A stretch of DNA of 64,000 nucleotides from Paulinella micropora (GCA_009731375.1 BJOX01000042.1:591449-655448); one strand, 5' to 3'; positions 48,231 to 58,699 are shown, counted from the stretch's first letter. A program made the numbers and translations. The notes: a model not told the origin generated them from the sequence alone.

Positions 48231-50143
48231 ATGAACGCATCGCCTGCCAAGCGGGCTAAATTGCAGGCCGGCCGCGGGCACGTCTTGCGATTGATTGGCG
48301 TGCTAAAGAGATTATGTCACCAGCACCGAAGAGATGCCGGCTTATTAGCAAACCAATCGGCCGAAAACGTAGATCTCCGATTCCAGGGGTGGAGTCCCTT
48401 GCAAATAGAAGAGCATACAACGCGTGAGGACGGTCCCAGCCTAGCCCCAAGGCTTCTTTCGCTCCGAAATACTGATCTGTCTGCGGAGATGAAGCAAATC
48501 TGGCCTGTAAACATTCGCTGCCTGGTTATCGCCCAGCAAGACATATCCACGCCGTACGACCTTGGCCCCGACTGGCCTGATCGCATCGCGTTGTCCGTCG
48601 GGACCGGGCAGGAAGGCTTGTGTCTGCAGAAGCTGATGTCCGGAACCAAGGACGAGGCGGCGTCGTTGGTCGCAGACTTGATCAGTACCTTACAACTACA
48701 AGACCATTTCCACCAAAGGAAGCTGGCGCCTCCAGTCTACGGCTGCCTAAATGTCAAGAAGGAATTCTCGGCGCTCTCAATTGGGCGACAGTGCCCAGAA
48801 CCATTGGATTGCGATGGCGTTCACCCCTGGCCTCAGCCCCGGCGCAGAGACCGATTTACTGGCATACGCAGCAGAAGATCGGTCTGGGCTGGGACGCGAG
48901 CGGTTTCAAACGTTTTTGGAGAGACTGTTGTTCGCACTTAAGGCTATGGAAGCCATGCTTGCTAACTGGGCGCCAACGGACACGATTTACAGTAGCACAC
49001 TCCAGTCGTTCGTGCTGAGCAACGTGAGGCCTATGTATTTCAGGCCGATCGGGCGCGGGTCAGGCCCAAGTGCTGCAGATAACCCCACGGCCGTCGACCT
49101 TGCTAACTTGCTGAGCCTCGCGGCGAAAGGCTTTGGCTTACTGCGGATTTCGTACTTTGGGGTGTTGTGGACTAAGCTGGTAGACTCACTCGGATCTGCG
49201 GTATATCCCCCCACTATCCACAAACCTCCGAACCTGTCTGTTGTCGCAAAGTGGTGGTCGCAAGAGCTGCAGAACGCTCTGCAGCTGCGGGACGCTCGGG
49301 GGCTGCTGGGCTGCTGCTTAGTCCAGGCGGCCAGCAATCTAAGCCAGACGGCGTCGAAGGAGCAACGCGTTTTCCCGATCGACGAGTCGGATGTTGGACG
49401 TTGGCAAAGGACGGCCTTTGTCAGGGAGGCCCCCTTCGGGTTGCTACGCTTCTGCCAGGCAGACAAAATTGTCCGGACCTTGCGCATTCAGCCATTTACT
49501 GCTGACAAGTTGGACGCTGAGGTGGAAGCCTTTCTGACTGCGCTTTGGTCGGTCGGGAGGCGCTGGGCTGCCACCGTCACAGAGCTGAACAAGGTTGCGT
49601 CGACGGTGCGGAAGCTGGACACAGACAGCGAGCGTCTGAGACAGGCGATGTACAGCTGTGGGATATCGGCCTTCGTGACATCGCCGCTGGAGCTCATGTA
49701 CAAAATCCACGATTCCCTAGACAGTGCTGTGCGCAAAGGAAGTGGGAAATCTCAGGAAGAAAAATATGAGACGCAGACACAAGAGCTACGAAAGGCGGAA
49801 AGAAAAGAAAAGCTAACATCCGGTCAATGGTGGGTTACACTACCACAAAGAACAGGCCACAGACTGCAATTGTTGAAGGACAAGGAAAAAATGGAACAAA
49901 CAATTAGAAAAACTCTGTGCCGTAGCGCGTAAGCTAGTGGAGCAGGTGAATGAAGGCACGCCCCGCCGCATCACTGAGCTTCGTGAGTGTTGGTGTGCTT
50001 GGCATGAAGATTGGCAAGATTGGATGAAATTACCAGAAACGGGGGTGTATCTGCCAGAGTTCAGGCTGTTAATGGTTGAAAAAGAAAAGGCAGATCTGGA
50101 GCTTAAACAAAATAAGTTGCAAAAAATCGTCGATGGGTTTTAA
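48231..50143 (+). CDS. Unrecognised large protein, two frameshifts
   Basis: Starts MNASPAKRAKLQAGRGHVLR (48231), divergent from the gene to its left across a ~170-bp T-rich spacer. Slip near 48770; then AQNHWIAMAFTPGLSPGAET, FQTFLERLLFALKAMEAMLA NWAPT, NVRPMYFRPIGRGSGP, KWWSQELQNALQLRDARGLL and RFCQADKIVRTLRIQPF; slip in an A run near 49885; then KQLEKLCAVARKLVEQVNEG ... DWQDWMKLPETGVYLPEFRL to TAA 50141-50143. Long alpha-helical protein of ~630 residues with no domain I can name. The island's genes share this look: long, Leu/Ala/Arg-rich, no introns evident. Confidence 0.45.
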
Positions 50144-50383
50144 ATCCCTCAACAGCAGCAATCGCCAACCCGGTTGCGACAAGAAAAACCACATGAACCA
50201 CAGCAGCAACCGCGAGCGCAGTTGCGACAAGAACAGCCACAAGGACGACAGCAGCAACACGAACCAATAGAGCAACGACTGCTAAATCAAGAGGCGCGAA
50301 TAGTGATATTAGAGCGACGACTGCTAGATCAAGAGAAACGAATAGTGCAGTTAGAGCGACAACCGCAAGCTAAAAAGACGTAA
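50144..50383 (+). CDS. Gln/Arg-rich coiled-coil tail, in frame after TAA
   Basis: Continuing in the same frame past TAA 50141: IPQQQQSPTRLRQEKPHEPQ ... QQPRAQLRQEQPQGRQQQHE, then a heptad-like repeat LLNQEARIVILERRLLDQEK RIVQLERQPQ, ending TAA 50381-50383. The sequence is clearly protein-like (conserved heptads, purine-rich third positions), so the TAA between it and the preceding gene is either a nonsense change of a Gln codon or a real boundary before a small gene lacking a visible ATG. Spacer 50390-50890 holds A/T tracts, a C run and a 10-N gap. Confidence 0.4.
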   Translation: MPQQQQSPTRLRQEKPHEPQQQPRAQLRQEQPQGRQQQHEPIEQRLLNQEARIVILERRLLDQEKRIVQLERQPQAKKT

Positions 50384-50614
50384 ACACAGCAACTAAAGCA
50401 AGGAGGGTGGCAACGGCCGGGTTTAGACGTTTTGGCCCGAGCTGCCGAGCAGGGTCTGGCAGAATATTAGGATATTTTAAGTGAGATTTTTTTCCCTTTT
50501 TTTTTTGGTGGATTTATTAAAAAAAGCAAAAAACAAAAAAAAAGACAAGTCCTAACCACAAAATTTATTATGCTTTGTGATGAAGTACATATCTTTGGCC
50601 CGAGACTGATCCAC

Positions 50615-50658
<44 letters not shown>

Positions 50659-50887
50659 NNNNNNNNNNCTGACTGGTCTGTGCCACTTCACGGGAAAAAT
50701 CCACAGAAATTCTGTACTGGGGGGAAGGTCACAGGAAGGCGCAGGGAGGTAGCGCACTTGACCGCGCCCGCCTGACCTTTTTTCTGCACCGCCGACCTCA
50801 AAGAAACTGCTTTCAGCCCCACCTGGACAGTCAGAACTTTTCGCTGTCCACACAAAAAAATTCGTTCTACTAAAATCGTGACCAATC

Positions 50888-51290
50888 CTACCCGTGATAC
50901 TTCTTTAAAAGTATACCCATGATCTGCAAGAACTCTTCCTTTGATTTTTCTGTTGCCTTTCTTGCTTCCAATAAGTCTTTTCGGACTGCAGGCGGAATTT
51001 CGTACGGTCCATTTAGGTTTAGGTCTAATTCATCTTGCGCCTTTTCTTTGCAGTCATCACCCCGGTACGAGCCAAGTCTTACCATATCTTCAAAAGGTAA
51101 CCATGTTCCCATGGATTTTCGATTGGCGTCGGTTGGAGGTAGCCCACGAGTCAAGTCGATTTGTGGTGAGGACCGTTCTCTGCCACATTTCTTGCAAATT
51201 CGACGAAACATGACAAGAGATTGTATTTCCCTTTTAGAAAGAAAACATTTGGTAGGTTTCCTTTTAATAGTGAACAAGGACCGTTGTAAA
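50888..51290 (-). CDS. Small C-x-x-C protein, start uncertain
   Basis: Usable frame: TIKRKPTKCFLSKREIQSLV MFRRICKKCGRERSSPQIDL ... GTWLPFEDMVRLGSYRGDDC ... KEEFLQIMGILLKKYHG. The CKKCGRER pair looks like half of a zinc ribbon. Positions above 51290 are poly-Pro from C runs next to a gap and are not credible, so the start is either Met at 51211 or hidden in the gap. Basic N-terminus, helical C-terminus. No family recognised. Confidence 0.4.
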
Positions 51291-51338
51291 AAGGATGGGG
51301 GGGGGGGGCGGGCCGGGGGAGGGGGGGGGGGGGGGGAC

Positions 51339-51382
<44 letters not shown>

Positions 51383-51448
51383 NNNNNNNNNNCCCCCGAC
51401 CGCGATGGTCGCCAGCAGGTTGTCCAGGCGTAGGGTTACTAGCCGCCA

Positions 51449-52681
51449 CTAACGGTTTTCGTCAAACGAGCCCAGCACGGCCGTCAACAGGCCGTTCAGG
51501 AGCCGCGACGCTAACAGGTTCAGTAGCCTTCTGGGCATCGGGTCCTCGAGCACGAAGCAGTTGGCAGCCGGGGCCTGCCGACAAAGCTGTTCCACGGTAC
51601 GCGCGACGTTCTGGACCCCGGCGGTACAGTCCTGCCCCTGCTTGTATAAACGAGACAAGCGTGCCACCTGGCCCCTTAGGTAGTCCGCCAACAGCAGGCG
51701 CAGTTGCGCGCCCTCCGTCCACGGCCGTTGCCACGGAATGCGGCCGGCGGCGGACACTGGACCCCCCAAACCCACGCACGCCAAGAACGTGGGCGAATCT
51801 TCGCCGCTATTGAACTGGGCCCGCACGCAGCTGTACACCGTCGGGCCGCCGCTGCTGGGCCACGCACGCAGGAGTGTGTAGCTGCCCCTGACGTAGGCAG
51901 ACACTTGCGCGCTACGGAACCTGACGTTCCGGTCGTTCCGGCCGCATAGAAAGGACACGTAAGCGTGGAGAGTTAGTGGTAGGCGGCACAGCGCGCGCAG
52001 CAGCCTGTTCTGCAGTTTTAGCAATGGTCCGGGGTTGCGCTGGCTCCGCCTGATAAAGTGGTAGATATAGCTGCACAAGTTGAAAGACACGAAACGAAAA
52101 AAGGGCGGCGGCCGCGGTGGGTCGGCCAACACCTTTTCCCAGCGCCTAGCCCAACGTTGCAGGCGAGACCTGTCGTCCAGCACCGGACAGTCGGTCAGCA
52201 GCACCGTTCTGGCCGGCATGGCTAGAATTACAGCTAGTTCGCGCTTGGGGCCCGGCTGGGCCAGGAACGCGCGGGCCAGCGCGGGCGCGGCGCCGGAGCC
52301 GCGGTCCACCACCGCGAGCACGGCGGGCCTTAAGAGTCCGAGCGCCGACAGGTCGTTGGGCAGGGCCGCGTGCCGCGAACCCAGGTTCAGCAGTTCCAGG
52401 TCCAGCCAGGGGGGCCTCGTGCCGCCCGGCAGCAGCCGCGCTGCCAGTTGTTGCAGCGAGCCGCGCACGCCAACACCCGGAAAGTGCTCGGCGCCAGGCT
52501 CCCCTATCATCATCGCTTGGCACGCCGACACCCGGAGTTTGTACGCTGTTAGCTTGGGAGTAAGCTCCGGGGCCCAATTCAATCCCGAGCGGTCTGTCGG
52601 GGCCCAGCGCAGCAGCTGCAGCAGACCTACCGCGCAGCCCAGCTCTACTTTCTTTAGGCGGGGCCACCGTGCCGGGCCCGG
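51449..52681 (-). CDS. C-terminal part of the F-box/LRR-like protein
   Basis: Immediately after TGA 52682 the same frame reads PGPARWPRLKKVELGCAVGL LQLLRWAP, then LTAYKLRVSACQAMMIGEPG, WLDLELLNLGSRHAALPNDL, LGLLRPAVLAVVDRG, and a long helical C-terminal region (FVSFNLCSYIYHFIRRSQRN, LHAYVSFLCGRNDRNVRFRS, FLACVGLGGP) ending ...VLGSFDENR at TAA 51449-51451. The LRR texture (x-L-x-x-L-x-L-x-x-C/N) of the preceding ORF continues across the TGA, so both are best read as one ~645-codon gene. A credible independent start is not obvious. Confidence 0.5.
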   Translation of the reverse strand, partial: PGPARWPRLKKVELGCAVGLLQLLRWAPTDRSGLNWAPELTPKLTAYKLRVSACQAMMIGEPGAEHFPGVGVRGSLQQLAARLLPGGTRPPWLDLELLNLGSRHAALPNDLSALGLLRPAVLAVVDRGSGAAPALARAFLAQPGPKRELAVILAMPARTVLLTDCPVLDDRSRLQRWARRWEKVLADPPRPPPFFRFVSFNLCSYIYHFIRRSQRNPGPLLKLQNRLLRALCRLPLTLHAYVSFLCGRNDRNVRFRSAQVSAYVRGSYTLLRAWPSSGGPTVYSCVRAQFNSGEDSPTFLACVGLGGPVSAAGRIPWQRPWTEGAQLRLLLADYLRGQVARLSRLYKQGQDCTAGVQNVARTVEQLCRQAPAANCFVLEDPMPRRLLNLLASRLLNGLLTAVLGSFDENR

Positions 52682-53389
52682 TCAGACCATCACGTCGTCT
52701 GGTTCTTGCAGTTGCGAGCCGGGGTCCGACACGCTTATGCGCCGGAGATGCGGGGCCAGCTGCTGGAAAGCTGGGCCGAACATGCGCGCCCTAGCGCACG
52801 CGTGCAGCTCCAGCACCCGCAGCGCGCGGCAGCCCAGGCCGCCCACGCCCTCCGCACCCCTCATGTCCACGTTTGTCAACCTAAGCTCCCGGAGCTCGGG
52901 CGCCAGCGCCATCAGCCCCGGCAGAACAAGCCTGCTCCAGGCACCGGGCGGGGCCCCCGCGGGGGGCCGCAGGATCGTCACCTCCAGGCGGTACAGGCCG
53001 ACGTTTGTTTTGGTGTGCGCCAAGCCCCAGGCCGCGAGCAGCTTGGCCACTGCGCGCGGGTGCCCGCTCACAGACAGCCGCCGGACTCTAGTGAAGCACG
53101 ACAGGACGCTCTGTAGTAGACGCATGTTGGCGTCCGGCAGGGTGCAGCTGATGTAGCGCAAGCTTAGACAAACGTCTGGTTGCGCCTGCGACATAATTTT
53201 CGCGGGCAACGATTTGTGCGCGCTCTCGGAGTCCAAGGCCGCGTGTAGGCAGCAGAGCAGCAGCGACGCGCGCCTCCCCGCCCTGCGCTGCCAATCGCGG
53301 CATGTCTGGCTCAGCGCCAGCAAGTCCCGGCAGCCGAGGCTCAGCGCCAGGTGCTGATAAATTATACCGTCTCGGTCGAAGGCCACCAA
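52682..53389 (-). CDS. F-box-like N-terminus with leucine-rich repeats
   Basis: MVAFDRDGIIYQHLALSLGC RDLLALSQTCRDWQRRAGRR has the F-box pattern (I-x-x-x-x-x-x-L-x-x-x-D-L-L-x-L-x-x-x-C-R-x-W), the Skp1-binding module of SCF ubiquitin ligases. LRR-like segments follow: LSLRYISCTLPDANMRLLQS, FTRVRRLSVSGHPRAVAKLL, LYRLEVTILRP, LRELRLTNVDMRGAEGVGGL, LRVLELHACARAR and HLRRISVSDPGSQLQEPDDV. F-box plus LRR is the standard substrate-receptor layout. TGA at 52682-52684, beyond which the frame remains coding-like. Substrate unknown. Confidence 0.55.
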   Translation of the reverse strand: MVAFDRDGIIYQHLALSLGCRDLLALSQTCRDWQRRAGRRASLLLCCLHAALDSESAHKSLPAKIMSQAQPDVCLSLRYISCTLPDANMRLLQSVLSCFTRVRRLSVSGHPRAVAKLLAAWGLAHTKTNVGLYRLEVTILRPPAGAPPGAWSRLVLPGLMALAPELRELRLTNVDMRGAEGVGGLGCRALRVLELHACARARMFGPAFQQLAPHLRRISVSDPGSQLQEPDDVMV

Positions 53390-53499
53390 TTTTTTTGCTT
53401 CCGAACGACAGGTCGTGCCCCCGCACCGACCTCCCCGATGTTTGTTATCTTTTTTTTTTTTCGTTCTTGGACGTAATATTCAGCGGGCGCGGGAAATGA

Positions 53500-53524
53500 G
53501 GGGGGGGGGGGGGGAGGGGGGAAA

Positions 53525-53615
<91 letters not shown>

Positions 53616-53854
53616 GGTGGAANNNNNNNNNNNNNNNNNNNNNNNNNNNNNNNNNNNNNNNNNNNNNNNNNNNNNNNNNNNNNNNNNNNNNNNNNNNNNN
53701 NNNNNNNNNNNNNNNNNNNNNNNNNNNNNNNNNNNNNNNNNNNNNNNNNNNNNNNNNNNNNNNNNNNNNNNNNNNNNNNNNNNNNNNNNNNNNNNNNNNN
53801 NNNNNNNNNNNNNNNNNNNNNNNNNNNNNNNNNNNNNNNNNNNNNNNNNNNNNN
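53500..53854. repeat. 89-base G homopolymer next to a gap
   Basis: G runs with few interruptions from 53500, with an uninterrupted G stretch at 53525-53613, then a 232-bp gap (53623-53854). Poly-Pro or poly-Gly frames are artefacts. The tract is able to form G-quadruplexes and is a likely cause of the gap. Confidence 0.9.
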
Positions 53855-53875
53855 GGGGCACACGCGCACAAACCC

Positions 53876-54390
53876 AAAAACCAATGGTTTCTCGACCTGT
53901 TATCCGTGGCACGATCCGACTGTGCACTGGCCATGCCATATCAAGAGTTTTTCGACTCCTTTCGGTTCATCATGCCAGACTTCAGCCACCGGTAACCCAA
54001 CCACGCCACCAAGCATAGCTCTTGGTGGAATCCCGTAACCAAAAAGGAAGCGCTGGGCAGCAAAGATGAAGGTAAGAATGACTGGGAAAAATTCTTCCAG
54101 CCACGCGACGGCGCCGTGAACGGGTTTGATTGCATCCATGCGCTCTCACCGGTTCTGCGGACCGCGGTTATGACCGCAGAGGACGAAGTTGACTCATATC
54201 GTGCCTCGAGGCTAGACCCACTGCTGCGGTTCCCGTACATTCTGCTGCTGCCCAAAGCGGCTGGCCATTTTTCATGTATGGTGATGTACAACCTCCTGTG
54301 CTGTTCATCTGCCGTGCAGCTCTGTACGACCAACTACGCGCCAATATCCCGACAGTTCTATCCCTCCTACGAAGCGGGCCGCAGGTGATT
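53876..54390 (+). CDS. Unrecognised protein with an in-frame TAA
   Basis: Frame NQWFLDLLSVARSDCALAMP YQEFFDSFRFIMPDFSHR, TAA 53993-53995, PNHATKHSSWWNPVTKKEAL GSKDEGKNDWEKFFQPRDGA, then FDCIHALSPVLRTAVMTAED EVDSYRASRLDPLLRFPYIL ... SRQFYPSYEAGRR, TGA 54386-54388; it would go on to TAA 54469 as FVGCGVLGAPKGYVPAISRG. Protein-like on both sides of the TAA. 5' end lies in the gap. No family recognised. Intergenic 54480-54770 is A-rich with nothing identified. Confidence 0.4.
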
Positions 54391-54769
54391 CGTGGGTTGC
54401 GGCGTCTTGGGGGCGCCCAAAGGCTATGTGCCTGCAATATCACGGGGGGTGACGATTTCGACGTAATGTTTACAGGCTAAGCCTCCAGAAGCATAACGTG
54501 AAAGCGGAGCAGGCCAAAAAGGAGGAGGCCAAGGCAGAACCGTATACATATTAAAACGAATAAGCAAGACTGTAAAAAAAAAGTGGGCGCCGGCAACCTT
54601 TTGAATGGAATCCCAACGATTTGGTATTTGACCATAGAATTTTAATAGACTGGCACAAAAACATTGGAGAGGCTAAACAAAAAAAAAAGAACAAGAAAAG
54701 AGCACATCGCGTGGAAACCCGCGCACAAAAAATGGGGAAAAAAAGTCTTGTGTTTGCCTAATAAGAAAT

Positions 54770-55217
54770 TCAGGCCGAGTCTTCATTATAGCCGCAGGGG
54801 CAACCGCTGGTTTCTTCGGGGTGCCGCCACTCGCTGCACTCGGGGCCACCGCACTCGTAGAGCCGGCACCTGTCGCAATCACTCATCTCCGCAAAGCCCC
54901 GGAAGGTCTCGGCGATCGCGCGGGCGCCCACCAGCGCACGGAGCAGCTTATGGCACACTGCCCTTAGCTCTTTTGGTTTCTTCGCCTTGTTCACTTGCTC
55001 TACTACCAGGGCCAGAGTTATCTTCCTCGCTGCAATCTTCCTCATAGAGAAGCACACATTCGTCGCGCTGAGCGCACCACTCTGGGTTAAGCGCGTTTTC
55101 GCCTCGCTGGACAAGCTGGAACAGTTCGACGTCGGCTGCTTTGTCCGCCGTCTTTTGTTTCTTGTGGCTGCTGGCAGCTGGGCTGCTCAACGATGGTCTT
55201 TTGCCGGGCTGCGACAT
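54770..55217 (-). CDS. Small Cys-rich protein, one frameshift
   Basis: MSQPGKRPSLSSPAASSHKK QKTADKAADVELFQLVQRGE ... CVLLYEEDCSEED, slip near 55015, then ITLALVVEQVNKAKKPKELR AVCHKLLRALVGARAIAETF RGF and a Cys cluster CDRCRLYECGGPECSEWRHP ... GCPCGY before the TGA. N-terminal basic KKQK could be a nuclear signal. The C-terminal C-x-x-C-x5-C-x4-C ... C-x-C array suggests a zinc-binding or disulphide domain. Low-complexity T/G tracts and a gap (55295-55727) follow upstream. Function unknown. Confidence 0.45.
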
Positions 55218-55789
55218 TTTTTTTGTGTGTTTTACGTGTGTGTGCGCGTGTGTGGGTGGGTGTCTGTGTGAGAGACAGTAGAATGGAGGGGGGGNNNNNN
55301 NNNNNNNNNNNNNNNNNNNNNNNNNNNNNNNNNNNNNNNNNNNNNNNNNNNNNNNNNNNNNNNNNNNNNNNNNNNNNNNNNNNNNNNNNNNNNNNNNNNN
55401 NNNNNNNNNNNNNNNNNNNNNNNNNNNNNNNNNNNNNNNNNNNNNNNNNNNNNNNNNNNNNNNNNNNNNNNNNNNNNNNNNNNNNNNNNNNNNNNNNNNN
55501 NNNNNNNNNNNNNNNNNNNNNNNNNNNNNNNNNNNNNNNNNNNNNNNNNNNNNNNNNNNNNNNNNNNNNNNNNNNNNNNNNNNNNNNNNNNNNNNNNNNN
55601 NNNNNNNNNNNNNNNNNNNNNNNNNNNNNNNNNNNNNNNNNNNNNNNNNNNNNNNNNNNNNNNNNNNNNNNNNNNNNNNNNNNNNNNNNNNNNNNNNNNN
55701 NNNNNNNNNNNNNNNNNNNNNNNNNNNGGGAAGGGGAGGGAAGTTGGCAAAGGGGGAGCGAAAAAAAAAGGCACAGGAAAGAAAATCTA

Positions 55790-56925
55790 CTACTCCTCCA
55801 ATACCCCCCTACCTTGTTCTATTGTAGCGTTCTGGTTGCAGCTACTGTAGGCTGCGTGGACGCTGCTATCCGTAACCGACAGACGATGCTTGTTTCGAAG
55901 TAATGCGACCGTAGTCCGGATGTAGCTGGCATAGGACACAGGAGGTGCCGCCGTGACATAACCGCCGCCGTGCGGCTCCAAGGTTAAATGCCGCAAGCTG
56001 TGGTTCAGGGTGGTGTTGCCGACGTTGCTCTGCTGGAACAGCAGCTTGGTCGGCGCTTGTTCGTTTTCCTGCCTCAGCAGGAGATCGATCCGCCGGACCT
56101 CTAGGTGACTGAGCTTAATCACTTTCAATTGGGTTGCCGTGCCGGTCAACACTAGATGCTCGATCTTCACGCAATTTAACTGCTTGCCGTCCAGGGCGAG
56201 CTCTTGCACGCCGCAAGTGCCAGCCACGTCTTCTTCCACCCGGACTTCCGCTTGCCGCAGCAGAAGGTCTACGCGCGCTTTGCCGAGGCCCGCCAGCCGC
56301 ACGGTGGCCCTCGAAGACACTGACACTACAGTGAGGTGCTGGAACTGCAAATTATGCCGCAGCTCGATCGTCGCGTCGTCGCTTTTTACCAGGAGCTCCC
56401 GGAGATTAATGCAAGACTCTATCGTGACCCGGCCGCTGCCGACGTGCAACGCAGGACAGTCCGTAAAGTCCGAGCGCTTGCACTTGAGCCAGACGGATGC
56501 GACCCCGCCCGCGTCCTGCAGCTGAGCGGACGGCAGACGCCAACTGACGCGGTAAAAGAACAGGGCCGAGATCGAAGGATTGCAGCTCAGCCCGAGTGCG
56601 CACCAGTTCTCGTACGTCACGTCGCCTTCGATAAACTGCCCGATCATCTTCACAGACTTTTTTTCTGGAACATGGCCGGCCAGGCGGTAGATTGTGAACT
56701 GCCGAAACATAGCCACTGGCCACAAGGGCTTCGGGAATGCCCCGACGGAAGCGGATGCACTCCAGCTTGCTAAAAACCAGCCTCGCGAGGGTGGCTGTGT
56801 TCTTATCTCGCAGAGAACTCTGGCCAAACAAAGTCAACAGCGCTCCAACGCTAGCCCAGCCCTGTTGCATGCTCTGCCAGCCTGACGAGTTGCTTGCTAC
56901 GTCCAGACAATAACAGCCTTCGCCC
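55790..56925 (-). CDS. Leucine-rich-repeat-like protein, one frameshift
   Basis: Probable start MQQGWASVGALLTLFGQSSL RDKNTATLARLVFSKLECIR FRRGIPEAL (56870 or slightly upstream); slip near 56735; then WPVAMFRQFTIYRLAGHVPE, VTYENWCALGLSCNPSISAL, FTDCPALHVGSGRVTIESCI NLRELLVKSDDATIELRHNL QFQHLTVVSVSSRATVRLAG, LVLTGTATQLKVIKLSHLEV and HSLRHLTLEPHGGGYVTAAP. Repeating I/V-x-x-C/N-x-x-L-x-x-L segments indicate an LRR or beta-solenoid fold akin to the ORF at 46390-47285, suggesting paralogues in the island. 56925-57250 has short coding-like fragments I could not resolve. Confidence 0.5.
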
Positions 56926-57622
56926 TGCTGCCAGAACTCTTGCGCCGCCTTGGTCTCGCCGCCGCAATAACTGAAAAGAACGATAGCTAACAGAATCTGC
57001 GGCGTGGCTGGGCAGCCTGTGCCTTAGTCGTTTGCAGGTGCGTTTGGCTCACTGTCATAATAAACCCGCAGTCGCAACGGGCGCAAGAGTTTCAGCTCTT
57101 GCAAACTTCGAGGCCTGCGCCGCATCAGCAGCTCCAGGGTAGTTAAATACACAGGAAAGACATTTGGTTCGGGAGCGCCACCGAGAAGTCTTCGCGATTG
57201 CGAGTACTTTTGCTCTTCAACGCTGAGCGCTTTATTCCATTCCCGACATTTTGGGGTTCGGGCGAGGTCTCAGTCATTCCCTTTCTGGCTCTTTTTTTTT
57301 TTTTTCGTTTCCTGACTGTCTTTTTTTAGGAATCATGCTTACTAAAAACAAAAACAGAAACAATGGCAACAAAAAAAAAAGAGACAGGAGAGGGAAAGAG
57401 GAGAGGAGTGGCAAGGGGAAGTATGCGAGCTTAATCTTTGCGTGCTGTAGTGTCCGGCCGCGCTTTGTCCCTTTCCTACTTTTCCGTTCTCTTGCCCCCT
57501 TATTAACACACACGATAGCTTGTTTTTTTGCTCTGTCTCTCTCTCTTTTCCCTCCCTTGTTGTCTTCTTTTTTTTTTCTTGCTTGCCTTTTTTTTCTATG
57601 GGTTACCAAACTCTTCTAAATT

Positions 57623-58667
57623 CTGGTGTTCGCTTTGATGGGCAACCTTTCGTCTCGCGCCGTCAGCCCCGCCTCTACTATGGTGGTCGTCGCGGCCGAC
57701 CTGCGCGACGTCGCTCTGTGCCTAACCCTCACTGCTCACCTGCGCGGGAGAAGCTGTCTCTCAGTACCAGGCCGCGCTCACTACAGGCAACGCCCGCGCG
57801 GCTTGGCTTAGGCGCTAAGGCCACCGAACGGGCCCTCGACTTTCTGCTCGAACGTGTGCAGCACGGCCTCGTGCGCATGAGGCCGCACAGCCGCGCCGAG
57901 CTTCTGGCAGAGCTCAGCACGAGCTTGAGTGCGCTGCTGCCCGGGGGCCAGACCGCGTCCGGCGCTCTGGACAGTGCAGCCTTTGTCAGCCACACGTTAT
58001 TTGCAGAGTCCGAGGCGTTGTCGCACTACCCGGGCACAGAGCTCGTGGTGTTTGCGAGCGCTGCGCGGAGGTCACCAGACAAATTCCGGTTCATGCGCCA
58101 ACTGTGCGGGACTGTCTCGTGCGCTACGGGCCCGTCGCACAAATCTACGTGCCGAACTGCGGCGGCGCGCTGATCGCACCCGCCGCTCTTGGCATCTTGG
58201 CGGGGGCAGTGAGGTGCGCGCTAGAGACTATCTACTATGAGTGCCAGGGCAGGGACGCGCCAGTGCCTGCTTTCAGCCTGCACTACTACCTGTTCGGCCT
58301 AGGCTGCGACGCGCACGCGCCCCCGATCGCAGCCGCGTTAAACATCTTGAACTTTCATGACCGCTACCCCCAATTGCGGGGCCGCTTCGACGACGGCCTC
58401 GCTGAGCGGTTTTATCATCGTTTCAAGGCGCAAGGCTACGTCTTCGCACCCGGGCCTGCGCTAGCGGGGTGGGCCGCTGCGTATGAGCTGCTGTGCAACG
58501 AGAGTTGCGAGAATTTGCTGTGGTGGGTTTACTTCAATGTCTACATATGCGGCCAGCCCGAGTACGCGCGGTTGCTAACTAACGCCAATGCCGACGGGAA
58601 TTTGGAGGCCACGCTCGAGGAGTTCGACCACGACTTTCTAGCCATGTCAACCCGGAACGCACCGTGA
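57623..58667 (+). CDS. Unrecognised protein, two frameshifts
   Basis: Starts MGNLSSRAVSPASTMVVVAA DLRDVALCLTLTAHLRG (ATG near 57638), slip near 57760-57810, then ATERALDFLLERVQHGLVRM RPHSRAELLAELSTSLSALL ... SHYPGTELVVFASAARRSPD KFRFMRQ, slip near 58100, then TVRDCLVRYGPVAQIYVPNC GGALIAPAALGILAGAVRCA LETIYYECQG ... HYYLFGLGCDAHAPPIAAAL NILNFHDRYPQLRGRFDDGL ... NLLWWVYFNVYICGQPEYAR, stop TGA at 58665. Gly2 followed by Ser could allow N-myristoylation. No known domain. The upstream region 57250-57620 is pyrimidine- and A-rich, probably leader or intron. Confidence 0.45.
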
Positions 58668-58699
58668 TGGTGCGCAAGCTGTTGGCGAGCTGTTACGTG

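Noticed and set aside
52080-53156. 358-codon plus-strand frame opposite the F-box/LRR gene
   Set aside because: A GC-rich antisense shadow: Ser/Arg/Pro-rich with no motif, while the minus strand shows F-box and LRR patterns.
45042-58667. Interpretation of the GC-rich island as a proven giant-virus insertion
   Set aside because: No capsid, polymerase, packaging or transcription hallmark gene was found there; kept only as a hypothesis.
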